A DNA stretch of 64,000 bases from Philonthus cognatus (GCA_932526585.2 OW052244.1:51241211-51305210), one strand, 5' to 3'; positions 42,001 to 53,743 are shown, counted from the first letter of the stretch. Notes: generated by a model from the letters alone, not told the origin. Numbers and translations: made by a program.

Positions 42001-45000
42001 GGTAAATTATCAGCAGGAAGGATATCGGATTAATGTACGTGAACAAGAATTGGACAGACATAAGAAAGAAAATAGATGATAGAGCGGGCGAAGGAGGAAA
42101 ATAGATGGTGGGGGGGATTTCAATGCCAGAATACGGGAAACGGGGGAAGGGATTAGAGAGGACGGCTCGGTGGTGAAGAGGAGTTCACAGGATAAATGTA
42201 TAAATGGGGAGGGCAGGAGGATGAAGGAGTGGGTGATGGAGGAGGGATGGGAGATTTTGAACGGATGCACGGAGGGCGATTGGGAGGGGAGAAAAACGTA
42301 CATCGGACCAAGAGGGGCATCAGTAATTGATTATGTGATGGTCAAGGGGACAGAAAGAAGAGATATAAGAGGCATGGAGGTGGAAGAGGTGCTAGGATAG
42401 GATCACCTACCGGTAACTGTGGAGATGTGGATGAAGAAGGGAGAAGAGGAACGGTGGCAAGAAAACGAATACCTTGAGTGTGGGGTGAAGGCGATGGAGG
42501 ATATGAGGAAGAGGCTGGCAAGGATTCAATGGGAAGAGGTCAATACAATGGAGGAGATGGAAAAGATGATAGTGGGATGCGGAAGAAAAAATAAGGGAGA
42601 GAGAAGAGAGAGAGAGACGTGGTTCGATGAGGAGTGTAGGCAGGCGAAGAGGGAGTTGAGGAAGGCTGTGGGAGAATGCGTAAAATATGGAGGAGAACAG
42701 GGGAAAGTGGTGGCGCAAGGAAAAGATATGAGGGTATATGTGAGAGAAAGAAGCTGCAGGCGGTGGAAAGAGTGAGCGAGAAATTGAGGGAATGCAGGAA
42801 TGAAGCGGAAATGTGGAAGGTGCTGAGGAGAGGGGAAAGGAAGAGGCAGTGAGGGATATCGTTGAAGGAATGGACAAGGAAGTGCAGAGAGGGAGTGCCA
42901 GTAGGGTGGGAGAAGACAGGCGAGGGAATGGAGAGGAAGAGTTCACGGAGGAGGAGGTCGGAAGAGCGTTCAAGGAGGTGAAGGGAGGGAAGGCAGCAGG
43001 AAGGGATGGGCTGAAGGCAGAGATGTGGAAGGAGATTGGTGAAGGGGGGAAGAAGAAATTCAGGGAGCTACTGAACCAGATGTGGAGGGGAAGTGAGCAT
43101 ACCGGCAGCCTCGAGGGTGGGGAGGATGTGCCCGATACATAAAGGAGGGGGTCAAAAGGATGCGGATTGCTATAGGGGGATAACGGTGATGAGCACGGGA
43201 TACAAGATAGCTATGATGGTAGTAAAAATTAGACTAGAGAGAGGGGGCTGGTACCGGAGACGCAGGGGGGCTTTAGAAGGGGTAGGGGGACGAGGGAGCA
43301 GGTCTTTACCCTGGCAAGAATGGTAGAGAAGGTGATGGAAGAGAAAGGGAGCGTGTATGCGGTGTTTGTGGACCTGAAAGCGGCGTACGACGCGGTACCA
43401 AGGGTAGGAATGTTAGAGTGTCTGCGGAGAAGAGGGGTGAGTGAGGGAATGGTAGAGTGGGTGAGAGGAGTGTATGAGGAAGCATGAGCTGTGGCAAAAG
43501 TGGGAATGGAAGAGTCGGAGAAGTTTAGGACGTAGGAGGGGCTTAGGCAGGGGTGCTCATTGAGCCCGGTGTTGTTTAACCTCTACACGAGTGAGTTAGA
43601 GGAGGTGATGAGGAAAGGACAGGGGGGGGGGGTGATTGGTAGAAGTAAGGTGTGGATGTTGGCATATGCGGATGATATGGTGCTGGTGGCAAGAGAGTGG
43701 GAAGGGATAAAGGATATGCTGAAAAGGGCGGAGAGGTTTATGGATAAGAGGGGGTTGAGCATGAATGTTAGAAAAACGAAATGGATGAGATTTAGAAAAA
43801 AAGGGAGGGAGGGGAGGGTGAAGGAATTAGAGTGGAAGGGAGGTGATTGAGAGGGTTAAAAAATTCAAGTATTTAGGATTTTTGTTCAAAGAGACGGGAG
43901 GGTATGAGGAGCATGTGAGGTGGGTGCAGGGGAAGGCTAGAAAGGCGTGGAGGATAGCGTGGGAAAAGTGGGGGAAGTGGATAGGGAACAATGTAAGAGT
44001 GGCGTGTAAAGTATGGGATGCGTGTGTGTGGTCAGTGTTAATGTATGGGATGGAAGTATGGGGGACGAGAGGGTATGAGTGTATAAAGAGGGAGCAGTTG
44101 TGGTTCTTGAAGCCTATGTTGGGGCTGGAAAGGGTAGAGAGAGAGGAAGGAAGGTGTGGATGGGGGAAGAGTATAAGAGGTGTGTAATGTGTGAGCGGGG
44201 GAGGGATACGTAAAGTCATCTGGCAGAGGAGTGCGAGGGGGTGAAGGAGGAATGGGTGGGAATAAGAGGGAATAGAAGAGTGACGGAATGGATGAGAGAG
44301 GATGGGGCCGGAGTAAGGACGCTGGAGAAGTTGGGGGAAGAGAAGGAAAGCAGAAGGAAGAGAGGGGGCAGTGATTAGTGTAGATATGGATGTAATATAG
44401 TATTATGCCAATAAAGGCCTTTTTTTATTTTTTAGAGTCTTCCATCTTCTGGCATCACAATTTTTGCTTCACAACTGCACACGCACTTAACAGGCACTCG
44501 CGTTTTTACGAGGCACATAAGAAATGGAATTGAGATGAACGAGCTAAACAGAGACGACCATTATAGCACCCACTTTCAGGAAATCAGAAGGCTCAAGAAA
44601 TTCGTCACAGTACTACCGGTAAGAATGCCATCACCGAAACATCTCGCGGATATCTAGCATTATTTTCCTAGGGCGATGCACTGATCACAATTTGTCACTA
44701 CAACACCGAAGATCGAGAGAACATAACCTTAGGAGGATTCGCAATTAGTGACGAAATGTGCGTCAATTACATCCACTATTTTCCGGCCACGTCTTTGGAA
44801 GTTTGCAAGAGTGCGATCAGTGACGAGGCTTTGAAGGCATACTTCCAATACTTACAAGAGTAAGTTTCTAAGTAATGGAAAGTAGGTTAGGTTAGATTAA
44901 TACAGTAACTGGGATATTTTTCTATCAAAACAATACAAACAGCAAACGATCTTGATGTTTTGTTATCTTCTTCCAATTTGTTGGAGTTATCAACTAGGCC

Positions 45001-46164
45001 CTTTCAACACCCTCAGCTATTTGGAATAGGGAATCTAGGAAACCAAATTATGATTAAATCAAAATCTTATAGATGAATCCCGATTCGCGATTTTATTATT
45101 AATCAGATGTAATAATTCTAAATTATAATGGAATGGCTAGGAAATGGGGTGAAGGTGGATGAGTGGGTGAAGGGGAAGGGGAAGGAGGTGGAAGGGCAGG
45201 AAAGGCAAGAGCGTATTGAGAGAAGTGAGTACAATATGTATGGGAGGTAGCAGGTGTATGGAAGAGTGCCGAGATATCTGATAGAGAGGGGATGGAGTAG
45301 AGAGGAGAGGGTGATTGTGGAAAGGGCGAGGTGTGGATCTGAGGAGAGAAAAAGGAAAGTATGGATGGGGAAAGAATATGGAAGGTGTGTATTGTGTGAG
45401 CATGGGAAGGATACGTGGGGCCACTTGGCAAAGGATAGCGAGGGGGCGAAGGAGGAATGGATGGGAGCGAAAGGGAGTAGAAGGGTGATAGAATGGATGA
45501 GAAAGGATGGGGTAGGGGTAAGGACGTTGGAGAAGCTAGGGAGGGAGAGGGAAAATAGAAGGGAGTGTAGAAGGGAGGGGATTTAGTTTTAGAATAGAAT
45601 GTAAAGTTTTGTTTGTAATGAAGAATGCCAATAAAGGTCTTTTTTAGATTACAAATTTAAACTACACTACCAATTGATAGATGTTATTATTTTATTTAAA
45701 CGTAAAAGCCTCCTAGATTCCAAAAACTTTTTCACAATCTAATCCTTGATTCCATTTTTTGGAGCCGAAATAATTACAATGGACTGTATGTCTGTATAAT
45801 TGTCTGTGATACTATATATTTGTAATAAAACTAAATTGTCTTCTTATTGGGAATTTGTTTCCTGTTGGACAATAAGTAGTATTATTATTTAATTATAAAT
45901 TTATGATTAATGCTCATATGACCATATTTTTTTAGATGGGAAGGGCAAGATACTTCAAAGGACAAGCCTATCTCATTAAATTATGCTGCAATCGAATGGA
46001 ACAGAATCCGAGTGCAAATGTTGCTGGACCTCTATAACGAGGCTCCCCTAGGGATGCAGTGCAACATGTCCAGTGGGGACAGGTTCCCCGGTTACTGGGA
46101 AAACACACCCCGCACACCTGTTTTACACCCCTTACCTCCACCAGTCAGGAAATGTTACAATTAA
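30014..46164 (+). CDS. Moxd1: DBH-like copper monooxygenase (MOXD1 type)
   Basis: Ten in-phase exons: 30014-30074, 31714-31931, 32003-32149, 35196-35462, 35571-35768, 41095-41179, 41239-41405, 44436-44618, 44672-44859, 45936-46164 (stop 46162-46164). They give 580 residues. Exon 1 is a signal peptide (MKFPAIFILLYLSLNCGCYK). Exons 2-3 form the DOMON domain (FGWFAFGFSDRGEQFPADYC). Then come the two copper-binding monooxygenase domains: EGTTHIVWAKG, VHHMEVFHC, the HTH motif in FASQLHTHLTG, and Met ligand candidate ISDEMC. No membrane anchor, so it is probably lumenal or secreted. The substrate is unknown; human MOXD1 also lacks a proven one. Introns 1, 3, 5, 7 and 9 hold transposons. Confidence 0.93.
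30194..30319. repeat. palindromic MITE unit (single copy)
   Basis: GGCCGGTATTCCTAAAATCG to CAATTTCGGGAATATCGGCC, the same unit that is tandem at 14156-14488. It lies in MOXD1 intron 1 and abuts a piece of a Penelope tail (AAGAAGCCACAGTG, then TATCGAAACAATTGT). Confidence 0.8.
30738..30850 (+). repeat. hairpin module, inner stem class II
   Basis: Forward. Core TCGAGGGTCGCGCAGCGACC, then CGAGAC. It is paired with the copy at 30933 and identical to the one at 53436. Confidence 0.93.
30933..31045 (-). repeat. hairpin module, inner stem class II
   Basis: Reversed. Core TCTCGGGTCGCTGCGCGACC, then CTCGA. Followed by TTAGTCTGGGAGTGGAAAAC. Confidence 0.93.
32326..35096. mobile_element. hAT (Charlie-like) DNA transposon
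   Basis: The ends are CAGGGGTCTCCAAACT and AGTTTGGAGACCCAGG. Flanks CTCTAGTC (32318-32325) and CTGTAGTC (35097-35104) form an 8-bp duplication with one mismatch, of the CTCTAG-centred type preferred by hAT elements. It is 2771 bp with one transposase gene on the minus strand, and is inserted in MOXD1 intron 3. Confidence 0.9.
32803..34519 (-). pseudogene. hAT transposase, broken near C-terminus
   Basis: A 496-residue frame starts MEKKRKIDSECRKFKDQWNI. It has a BED-like zinc finger (CLICNESI, then HYETKH) and the DDE core blocks FSLALDESTDVSDTAQVLIY, TDGGRNMSGKEKG and LHCIIHQQSLCGK. It stops at 33029. Reading continues in another frame as CSDIIKNKYQNSSLLEFYKG and then LFSVFGTTYLCEKTFSKMKY, the hAT dimerisation region, to the stop at 32803. 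A small indel near 33029 split the gene. It resembles the GTF2IRD2/ZBED-type Charlie transposases. Confidence 0.88.
36181..36293 (-). repeat. hairpin module, inner stem class II
   Basis: Reversed, with core TCTCGGGTCGCTGCGCGACC, then CTCGA; one arm has a T-to-C change near the start (GCATGAAGTAACATTTCGAG). Confidence 0.92.
36415..39452. mobile_element. CACTG-ended DNA transposon, TIR about 470 bp
   Basis: CACTGGTCTGC on the left is mirrored by GCCGACCAGTG on the right. The inverted ends stay similar (CCCTGACACCATTCCTGCTG, CACCCACCGTTTTCGGGGGA and so on) to about 36882 and 38968. TTA on both outer sides fits a 3-bp duplication. CACTG ends plus a 3-bp duplication suggest the CMC (EnSpm/CACTA) group; this is inference. 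It has inserted between the two hairpin modules of the 35869-40078 element. Confidence 0.75.
37002..38688 (-). pseudogene. transposase-like protein, split by one frameshift
   Basis: The frame starts MPRECKNHPDSFCYVCGELT, with further Cys pairs (CCTTC, CYFC) that look like zinc ligands. It stops at 37939 after LVFCPNSNALMIAM. In the next frame the protein goes on as CDPDKWRLFIDSSKTSLKVV and then WKLCADLKVVALLMGLQSGF, CCFLCEWDSRARDKH, and HEGRFHQD-like SDEHGERFHQDI, to the stop at 37002. A single-base indel near 37940 thus breaks one gene of about 560 residues. DSSK, ADLK plus CxxC, and EHGERFHQ are plausible catalytic blocks. The same protein type is familiar from many arthropod repeats, but I cannot name it firmly. 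Confidence 0.7.
39610..39721 (+). repeat. hairpin module, inner stem class II
   Basis: Forward, after TTTCCACTCCCAGACTAA. Core GTCTCGGGTCGCGCAGCGAC, then CCGAGAC. This is the mirror mate of the copy at 36181. Confidence 0.93.
40087..41094. other. MOXD1 intron 5, remainder
   Basis: Contains an irregular repeat of ACCACATAACTC / CCCGTAAAAACCACATAACT near 40265, 40424-40465 and 40803. GGTTTTTGCGGTCAGCCACA at 41010 mirrors TGTGGCTGACCGCAAAAACC at 40253. So a foldback of about 790 bp (40246-41037) with ends near GAATTCTGTGGCTGACCGCA may be present. No coding frame. Confidence 0.5.
41611..41640 (+). repeat. possible hAT terminal remnant
   Basis: GTCTAGAT, then CAGCGGCTCTCTAACTTTGA resembles a hAT end next to a TCTAGA-type target. 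No second end was found, so this is weak. Confidence 0.3.
41660..44427 (+). mobile_element. non-LTR retrotransposon (APE endonuclease + RT), decayed
   Basis: The plus strand encodes, in pieces, an AP-like endonuclease from 41681 (ITIGFWNVAGIKSKG, DIVGLVETWM). A spacer follows, then the RT from about 42950 (FKEVKGGKAAGRDGLKAEMW, GCSLSPVLFNLYTSELEEVM, LAYADDMVLVA near 43670). The post-RT region is SVLMYGMEVWGTRGYECIKR. Many frameshifts make it dead. Very purine-rich sense strand. The 3' end is GCCAATAAAGGCC plus T, right at the exon 8 acceptor of MOXD1. The clade is uncertain within the Jockey/R1/I group. Confidence 0.85.
45126..45640 (+). mobile_element. same non-LTR family, 5'-truncated copy
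   Basis: Encodes only the C-terminal region, with a Cys-His cluster CVLCEHGKDTWGHLAKDSEG (in which one expected Cys is now Ser). Ends GCCAATAAAGGTCTTTTTT. It is in MOXD1 intron 9, in the sense direction. Confidence 0.85.
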
Positions 46165-46439
46165 TCCAACAGAAAAAGAGATCATAAAAAAATAAGAGAT
46201 CACATTACAAAAAAAGTATTAATAATTGTTAAAACTAACAAACAAAACTACATAAAATAATGAAGGAAATCACAATACAAAAAAATATCCCTTTTTATGA
46301 ACAAAAATTATATTGTACTTCGATTATTGTATATTACATGTACAAAAATGTAAACAAATAATAGTTACACATTAAGTGCTCATAGATGAAATACATAAGC
46401 AAACTGATACAACTTAATACTACCTACATTTATTTTCAG
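46165..46439. other. convergent 3' ends of MOXD1 and LARS2
   Basis: Only 275 bp separate the two stop codons, so the 3' UTRs must be short or overlap. Poly(A)-like signals are seen on both strands (AAATAA stretches near 46190-46260; TTTATT near 46420 for the minus strand). Confidence 0.6.
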
Positions 46440-49400
46440 TCAACTTACTTCTTCTACACTCTCGACTTTTTCCGGCCTCGGCGGTCTGTCAGTGATGAAA
46501 TTCACGACTCCTTCGTAACCAGTATGCATCACGTACCGCACGTCCAAAACCGTTCGACTGTTTAAAACCTTCTGCACTTCCACTTGTTTTAAAGCTAACT
46601 CAATTGCAGATTCCCGCGGTAGAGCTTCCATTTCCTTACGGGGCATTTTTATCACCGCATTTTCATACCCGTTTACCTATAAATATAGATAGATATAGTT
46701 TTATCCAACTTCCATTAGACAATTGAAGTAACAAAAAGTAGAAACTAATCCTTGGAAAAGATACCATCACTTTTTGGGTAACGAAAATATTTGACTTAAT
46801 TATTAATATTAATAATTTTAACGAAAATACTTGATTTATTTTAATTTTTACTAACATAACCTCAAAACGTTTTAAAGTGTTTAAAAATACTCACCTGACA
46901 GACGAGATCCAAGTTGTACTCGTAATCGATGTCCGGCCAAGTTTGCTCTAGAACCCCGCAGTCCCATTTTATTTCCCCTGAAAGATTCAATCTCTTTGGG
47001 GCCGATAAAAAGCCACTCCACAATTCTGAAGCGAAATGTGGCGCCATAGGGGCCATTAAAATAATCTGGCAGGCTAGGGCTCTTTCGAATTGTGGTCCGT
47101 TGGCAAAGACAAATGCCGGAACCCTCTGCATAAAAATCAATTCTTTTAAACACCAAATAATAAATTGCAAGCAAATTATTTTGTTGGAACAGCAATAAGT
47201 ATAAAAGTGTGTATGATTATTTTTTTAGGTTAGCTTAGATTTCATTTTACTTATTAAATCACCCGTAAAAAAAAAACTAGTATTTTGTATCTCCTGTAAA
47301 ATTTTACATTTTGGACTAACGAGGTCTCAGAAGTAGTTGATCGAATTATTACAATGTTTTAATTATGTATTTAATAGTGGTCTACTAAGCAACTGATGTG
47401 ACAGTGACCGCTAATGTGTTTAATAGCTAGTAATTGTTAGGTGTGGTCACTCACCCGTAAACTATTTGTCAGCCCCTGCAGCTTGGAGATAGCCACACTT
47501 ATCTGCTGACTTTCGCAGTAATTAAAAGTAACGCCTTTGATGTAATAATTCCTAGAGTCGAACATGTAATCCTCGTGCGCCTTATACTCATCATCAGAAA
47601 TCTGTTTCGTCTGTTCACTGCGGTGTTTAATAAAATCCCGGATGGTGAGCCAGAGCCTGCGTTGCCAATTCAAAACTCCGGGAAAAGCTAAAATTTAAAA
47701 ATGCAGAAAAAAAAAATTGGTAAAGAAGTTCCCGAGAAAAGCTGAGAAAAACTTATTTCTTTAATTGCCATTGCTTACTGTTAGAATTCCAATTACGATG
47801 TGAAGTCGGAGCGACATCGCCTAAGATCAACAACCGAGTGGTATCAATTCCGTACTGTTTGAACATATCTGAAGGATCGACACCATTGTGTTTGCTTTTA
47901 CTCATTTTCTCCCATTGCATAACCACAGGTTCTTTTGTTTCTATGCAAATGGCTTTATTTTTTTTCTTATCTGAAATAATGTACTTTGTGAACTACAATT
48001 TAAGTTTCTTATTATTATTGTTATTAAATGCATGTTTCAACTTTATTTTTTATATTTGTCTACTTTTTTGTTTTAAATCACTTACCGATGACTTTAACAG
48101 CCGATTCTGGTAAATATTTTCCGCTACCCTTTACCCGGAAACTTCTGCCCATCACCATGCCTTGCACAAGCAGCCTTTTGAAAGGCTCACGTTCGGGTAG
48201 AAGCCCCACAGAGTGGAGAAAGTGACTGATAAATCGAGCGTAATATAAATGTAACACAGCTAAAATTAATTAAAATAAAGATACAGAGTTTTCCAATGAA
48301 TTAGAAAGTACACTTAATATCAATAACAGAAAAACAATGTTTTAAATGAAAGTTGCATAGAATCGTCTTCATCACATCTTGTATAATTTTTGAGTGAATT
48401 ACAATCAAAGTCAACTCACCGTGTTCTTTTCCACCGATGTACAAATCTACTGGTGTCATCTTTCTCGCCTTCTCAACATCAAACATATCCTTTTCGTAAT
48501 CCCTATTCAAATACCGCAAAAAATACCACGAACTATCAACAAAAGTATCCATTGTGTCCGTCTCCCTTTCCGCCTCACCTCCGCACTTTTTACACTTAAC
48601 CCTCGACCACTTTTCATTGTGCTTCAAACCCGAATGAGAATCTTCATCTGGTAAAACAACGGGTAACTCCTCTCTGGACACAGGCTGAACGCCGCAGTTT
48701 CTACAGTGAATTATCGGTATCGGTGTGCCCCAATACCGCTGTCGGGAAATTAGCCAGTCCTTAAGTTTAGCGCTCGAATAGTAGCCTCCGAGATTTGTTA
48801 TTAAGTGGTTGTGTTTTGAGGTTATGTCAGTGTCGGAAAGTAGGGTTATGTTTGGTTTATAAAGGACTTTGTGCTTATCAGAAAAAGGCCTGTCCGATTC
48901 TTTTACAGTGGGAATTCCTACAATATGTAATAAATATTAGTTTACATCTGGGGTAGATGGCAGCATCACTGCCATCTAACATAACCTATAACTTCTGCAT
49001 TGATAATGGGGTAGCTCACGGGCTTGAGCCCCCTACAAGGCCAACAAAATTGCAGTATTTCATCATATATAAAATAAATACATTGGTTTAAATGCGTGAG
49101 CCCCTAGCACCAGTGATTAGCCCCTAGACTTGACTTCATTAATGTAATGTCCGAAAGGGCCAAGCTGCCAAAGCGCCAAGATCATTCATTTAGATCAGTG
49201 GTGGGGAAACATTTTTTAAGACGGGCCATTTGTAATAACCAGACAATCGTAGCGGGCCAAAGAATAATGCTTAATCGTAGGTAGGTAGTTTTTATGCGGG
49301 TCGTCACATTACGAAGTAAGAACGCGTTCAAACATTCTCACGACGGCACTCTTAAACGGGCCAGATTAAACCTTTCCGCGGGCCGGACTTGGCCCGCGGG

Positions 49401-51427
49401 CCGTAGTTTCCCCATCACTGATTTAGATGAAGAAGAAAAAATATATGTATTATGTATAGTACAAACTAACCTTACCCAAATAACTCTCGCTGCCTTCAAC
49501 AAACTCAATTTCATCCGTGATAAAAATCGGAACTTCTTTTCCGGTCAACGGATTCTCGGCTTTAACCTTCAATTTTTTTGTGTTGCCATCGACTGCTTCA
49601 CCCTCACATTTTCCGAACAGATGATTTTTTGACAACGCAACAAACCCAACCTCCTCAATATATTCCGGAATTTCAGTCCAAAGTGTTAAGCTTTCCCCGT
49701 TTGTTAACCTAAAGTCCAAGCAAATCCCATTGCATTCACCGATCCAGTGTTTTTGTAATTTAGTGATGTCTCTCCAGTCTTGCAAAACGGGATCGTCGAG
49801 ACCGCCTAGTAGAGGTTTAGCGAATTTTGTCGTCTTCACAAACCATTGCCTTAAAGTTCTTTTCTCTACTTTGGCTCCGGAACGCCAGGATAGGCCGTTT
49901 TCGTCAACTTGTTCGTCGGCTAGAACGGTTTTATCAACTGGATCCCAATTAACTTCCGCCTAAAAATAACTACAGATTTAAATATAGAATTCGACATTAA
50001 AAACATTACACTTAAGATTAGAACATCACCAATTCTTTTAGTTGACAGATTTAACAACTAAATTTGACACATGAAACCCTCAAATATTTTTTTTTGAAGC
50101 AAAAAAAAAAAAAGACCTTTATTGGCATATCCTACAGTTATTTACAATGTCGACACTATATCACATCTTGCCCTCTTTCTTCCGTCCCACTTTCTCCAGC
50201 GTCTTTACCCTAGCTCCGTCCCCCCTCATCCATTCTGTCACCCTTCTATTCCCTTTCACTCCCACCCATTCCTCACTCACACCCTCACACTCCTCCGCCA
50301 AGTGCCTCCACGTATCCTTCCCCCATTCACACAACCTACATCTCATATATTCTTCCCCCATCCATCTCTTCCTTCCCCTCTCCCCAGACCCACACCTTGC
50401 CCTCGCCATTATCACCCTTTCATCCCTGTTCCACCCATCCTCACTCATGTATATCGGCACCCTCCCATATACTTGCCATCTCCCAAACATATCATTATAT
50501 TCACTTTTGTCTATCCGTCCCTGTCTCTCCTGCGCTTCCACCTCCTTCATCTTCTCTCTCATCCACGCCGCCACCTTCACCCCTCTACCCAACCATTCCT
50601 GTACCTTCCTCTCTTTTTTTGAAGCATATTTCAATAAATTTTAATTTTCTTGAATGGTATTACATAAACTTACTTCTTTTCGATAGACCAAACCAGCATC
50701 ATATAACTTCAAGAAGAGTTCTTGTGTCCATTTGTAATATCGGGGATCACAAGTCGCCAATTCTCTGTCCCACTCGAAACTACAACCCAACTGTTTCAAT
50801 TGTTTTGTCATGTACTCTATATTGCTTTTTGTCCACTGGTTAGGTGCGATTTTTCTTTCGATGGCTGCATTTTCCGCGGGCAAACCGAAGGCATCCCAAC
50901 CGATTGGGTGTATAACCTAAATTATACAGGGCATAAAAAAAACCCTGACAATAACAATCACTTGAATTTGACATATTAATCAATTAATCAATCGATCACT
51001 TTACGAATTTACTGACCAATAGCACTAGACTGCAATCAGCTGATTTATACCACTCTACGTGTTCAACTTTAGGTAACAAATTTACCACTGTGGTTTGTTT
51101 CACATTATTTTATGGGACTAATGAAAGTGTTGCGTGAGAAAATAGTTCAAAAATTTATTAACTCTTGAAAAATCCTATCACCTCCATTTTTAGGATTAAC
51201 TTGATACTTACATTTTTGCCATTCATTCGTTGAAACCTGGCTACAGCATCGCTAATCGTGTAAACGCGGACGTGACCCATGTGCAAATGTCCTGACGGGT
51301 AGGGAAACATGGAAAGCACATAATATTTTCGCTTGGTTTTATCACTCTCGTCGTACTTTTCTACTTTTAGTTTTTCCGACCAGAAGTCTTCGATCTTGTG
51401 CTTTAAATCCGACGAGAGCTCTTGGTT
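46440..51427 (-). CDS. LARS2: mitochondrial leucyl-tRNA synthetase (5' exon missing)
   Basis: Charges mitochondrial tRNA-Leu. Nine in-phase exons: 51427-51212, 50916-50674, 49959-49476, 48917-48420, 48259-48086, 47970-47779, 47687-47455, 47125-46895, 46676-46440. They give 835 residues; the human enzyme has 903. Motifs in order are MFPYPSGHLHMGHVRVYTIS (HIGH site), IGWDAFGLPAENAAIE, RTLRQWFVKTTKFA, DWLISRQRYWGTPIPI, FVDSSWYFLRYLN, EKMSKSKHNGVDP (KMSKS) and NWQRRLWLTIRDF. The insert between IEFVEGSESYLG and KLKDWLIS is compact and lacks the bacterial editing signature, as in mammals. A first exon with the targeting peptide must lie upstream of 51427; I did not find it. The adjacent sequence is all transposon. 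Confidence 0.94.
49196..49420. mobile_element. hAT MITE, 225 bp
   Basis: CAGTGGTGGGGAAAC and GTTTCCCCATCACTG ends are flanked by perfect ATTTAGAT copies (49188-49195, 49421-49428). The inside has GGGCCA and CCCGCGGGCC blocks like the Charlie-type ends at 32326. Non-coding, in a LARS2 intron. Confidence 0.92.
50102..50613 (-). mobile_element. non-LTR retrotransposon, 5'-truncated, 13-bp TSD
   Basis: Same family as at 41660 and 45126. It is flanked by TTTTTTTGAAGCA (50089-50101 and 50614-50626). The minus strand reads the Cys-His tail CRLCEWGKDTWRHLAEECEG without stop over 157 residues, so it is younger than the other copies. Its 3' end (CCAATAAAGGTC, then T13) is on the left. In a LARS2 intron. 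Confidence 0.92.
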
Positions 51428-53435
51428 CTAGAATCATCGAATTCAAGGCATTGTTTGAAAGAGGTGTGAAAAAACAAACATATCAGTCACTGAAATTAAC
51501 ATAAAGCAAACAAAAGAATTCCAAATCCTGGCTATATACAGATCACCATCATCAAGCACTATATCTTACCTACACGATCTAGAAAAATACCTCATCCAAC
51601 ATCAAAGTAGTAACAAAATATCAATATTAACTGGAGACATTAACATTGATATTTGTGACACCAATAATGAATATACAGCCCTATACAATACAATTATGGC
51701 AAGCCAGGGATATAAATCAGTAATAAATAAACCAACAAGGATCACTAGCAATAACAAATCTTGCATTGACCACATATTCTTAAGGGGAATATAACAGTGG
51801 TCTGAAATTTAATGTTAGGTTTATCTAAAAACTAAAGGTCCTAGAAAGTTGAAATTTTGACAGCGTATATTAAGCCCAATTATCTAGTAAAATATCGAAG
51901 TACTTTTTTTTTAAACAATTTGCTTTCAGAGGTATGAAAAAAATAATGTTAAAATAATGTTTTCAAAATTAAAAAAAATATTCCCATATCTTACTAGTTT
52001 ATACTATAAGGAATATAATGTGAACATTTCATAAGGATGCGATAGCTCATGCCCGAGTCAGGTTAAAATAAAAATCTTGAAAAATAAGACCGTAAAATAC
52101 CGCCGCCTTGCGGATCTTCTCTTAGTTGAACGCGTTGTACACTCATCTGCACAATTATTGGAGGGGCGAGCAGCATGCGGCCAGCGTTTATCTCTGGGCC
52201 GGTGAACGCTGTGCGGCTTCGCGTTTGTTTTTCTTTTCTTTTTTCAATCATAGTTAACAAAAACGGCTCGCGTCGTTAGCATTTATTCTCGTAAAATTAA
52301 TATTTCGCAATTATAATCGATATTTTATTGTACTAGTGTTTTAATTTCATGCTTTCTGACTACTAATGGAATAAGTATTTTTTTATACTGCATGTTCACT
52401 AATATAGAAAACACGAAATGTTTCACTAATTTAAATAAAGATGTGTAATATACCTTTAATATTGGCTTTCCTTATTATTTGACAGTGTCGGTATTATTAA
52501 ATTATTTTTAAAGTTTTTTAAGCTGATTAATAAGCCAGAAGCAATCGAATAACAATCAGTCTTGTTCAAATCATTATTTCGTCTTAAATCTTTCGTTATT
52601 AAAGCAGTTGTTGAATGCCATTAAACTTCTCGCAATAAAACTATTAAAGTAAATTGTAAAGTTTCTAGCAATCGGACCTATTTGAACCAACTGCGACTTC
52701 ATCAACGAATCAATGATATCAAAACTATAAGAATAGTAAGAATAACACCAATATTACGTTGTCGTAGATTAATGTTACAAATCAACTATATTTTACTGAG
52801 CACAGGTAATATTTGTTTGACGAATGTTTAAACAAATGTAGGGTTTAACTGCGTGCATATTCATTGTTAATTATTTTAGAAAAAATAGAACTATAATAAT
52901 AATAAGGTAGTTATTATAATGCATTTCAAATAATAAGCTTCTTGCTCAACATTGCACCGAGCCCAATATATTTTTTTCAAATTTGGCTGATTTATGATGA
53001 GTCATATTTTGATAGTAAGTAAATAAGGAATAAATGAATTGAAATTGAATGTTATTGCAATCCTCTATTTATACGGCTCAGTCAACTTAGCCCCCCGAAG
53101 TTCGACTTTTTAAAAAATAACTGTTGCGCTAGACGGGCCTTAGCTAGCGCTAGCTAGCGCCACAAAAATTAGAGCTAGCGCCGTTTAGACAAGAAAGTTA
53201 CGGGGGTTTGAACTTTCGGGGGGCTAGGTTGATGCTGGATGTTTCAAGTTTTCTAACAGTATTCGGATTCCTCAGAGCTAGCGCTACCAATTTAAAAACT
53301 AGCGCCACCCCCACAACCCCAAAAGATTATACAACATTTTAAACCCTAGCCCCCCGAAATGAGATTTTTTTAATCAAATTGGGTGCAAAAGTTCAATTCA
53401 AGGCTTTAAACGAGTGTTCTCCACTCCCAGACTAA

Positions 53436-53548
53436 GCATGAAGTAAAATTTCGAGTTTAGAAAAGCCCCGTGAAAATTTGTCGAGGGTCGCGCAGCGACC
53501 CGAGACAAATTTTCTGGGCTTTTCTAAACTCGAAATTTTACTTCATGC
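53436..53548 (+). repeat. hairpin module, inner stem class II
   Basis: Forward, core TCGAGGGTCGCGCAGCGACC, then CGAGAC; twin of the copy at 30738. Confidence 0.93.
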
Positions 53549-53630
53549 GCCACGCGTATAAAACGCTGATTTCAAGTAAGGTTCAAATATACACAAATTT
53601 CACAAAATGTTAGTGTTCTATACGCGTGGC

Positions 53631-53743
53631 GCATGAAGTAAAATTTCGAGTTTAGAAAAGCCCAGAAAATTTGTCTCGGGTCGCTGCGCGACCCTCGACA
53701 AATTTTCACGGGGCTTTTCTAAACTCGAAATTTTACTTCATGC
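53631..53743 (-). repeat. hairpin module, inner stem class II
   Basis: Reversed, twin of the copy at 30933; core TCTCGGGTCGCTGCGCGACC, then CTCGA. Confidence 0.93.

Noticed and set aside
42407..42973. Long Ser/Pro/Leu-rich antisense frames (also 43827-44219, 45123-45431, 50122-50843)
   Set aside because: They are the C/T-rich complements of the purine-rich non-LTR coding strand. Lack of stops follows from base composition.
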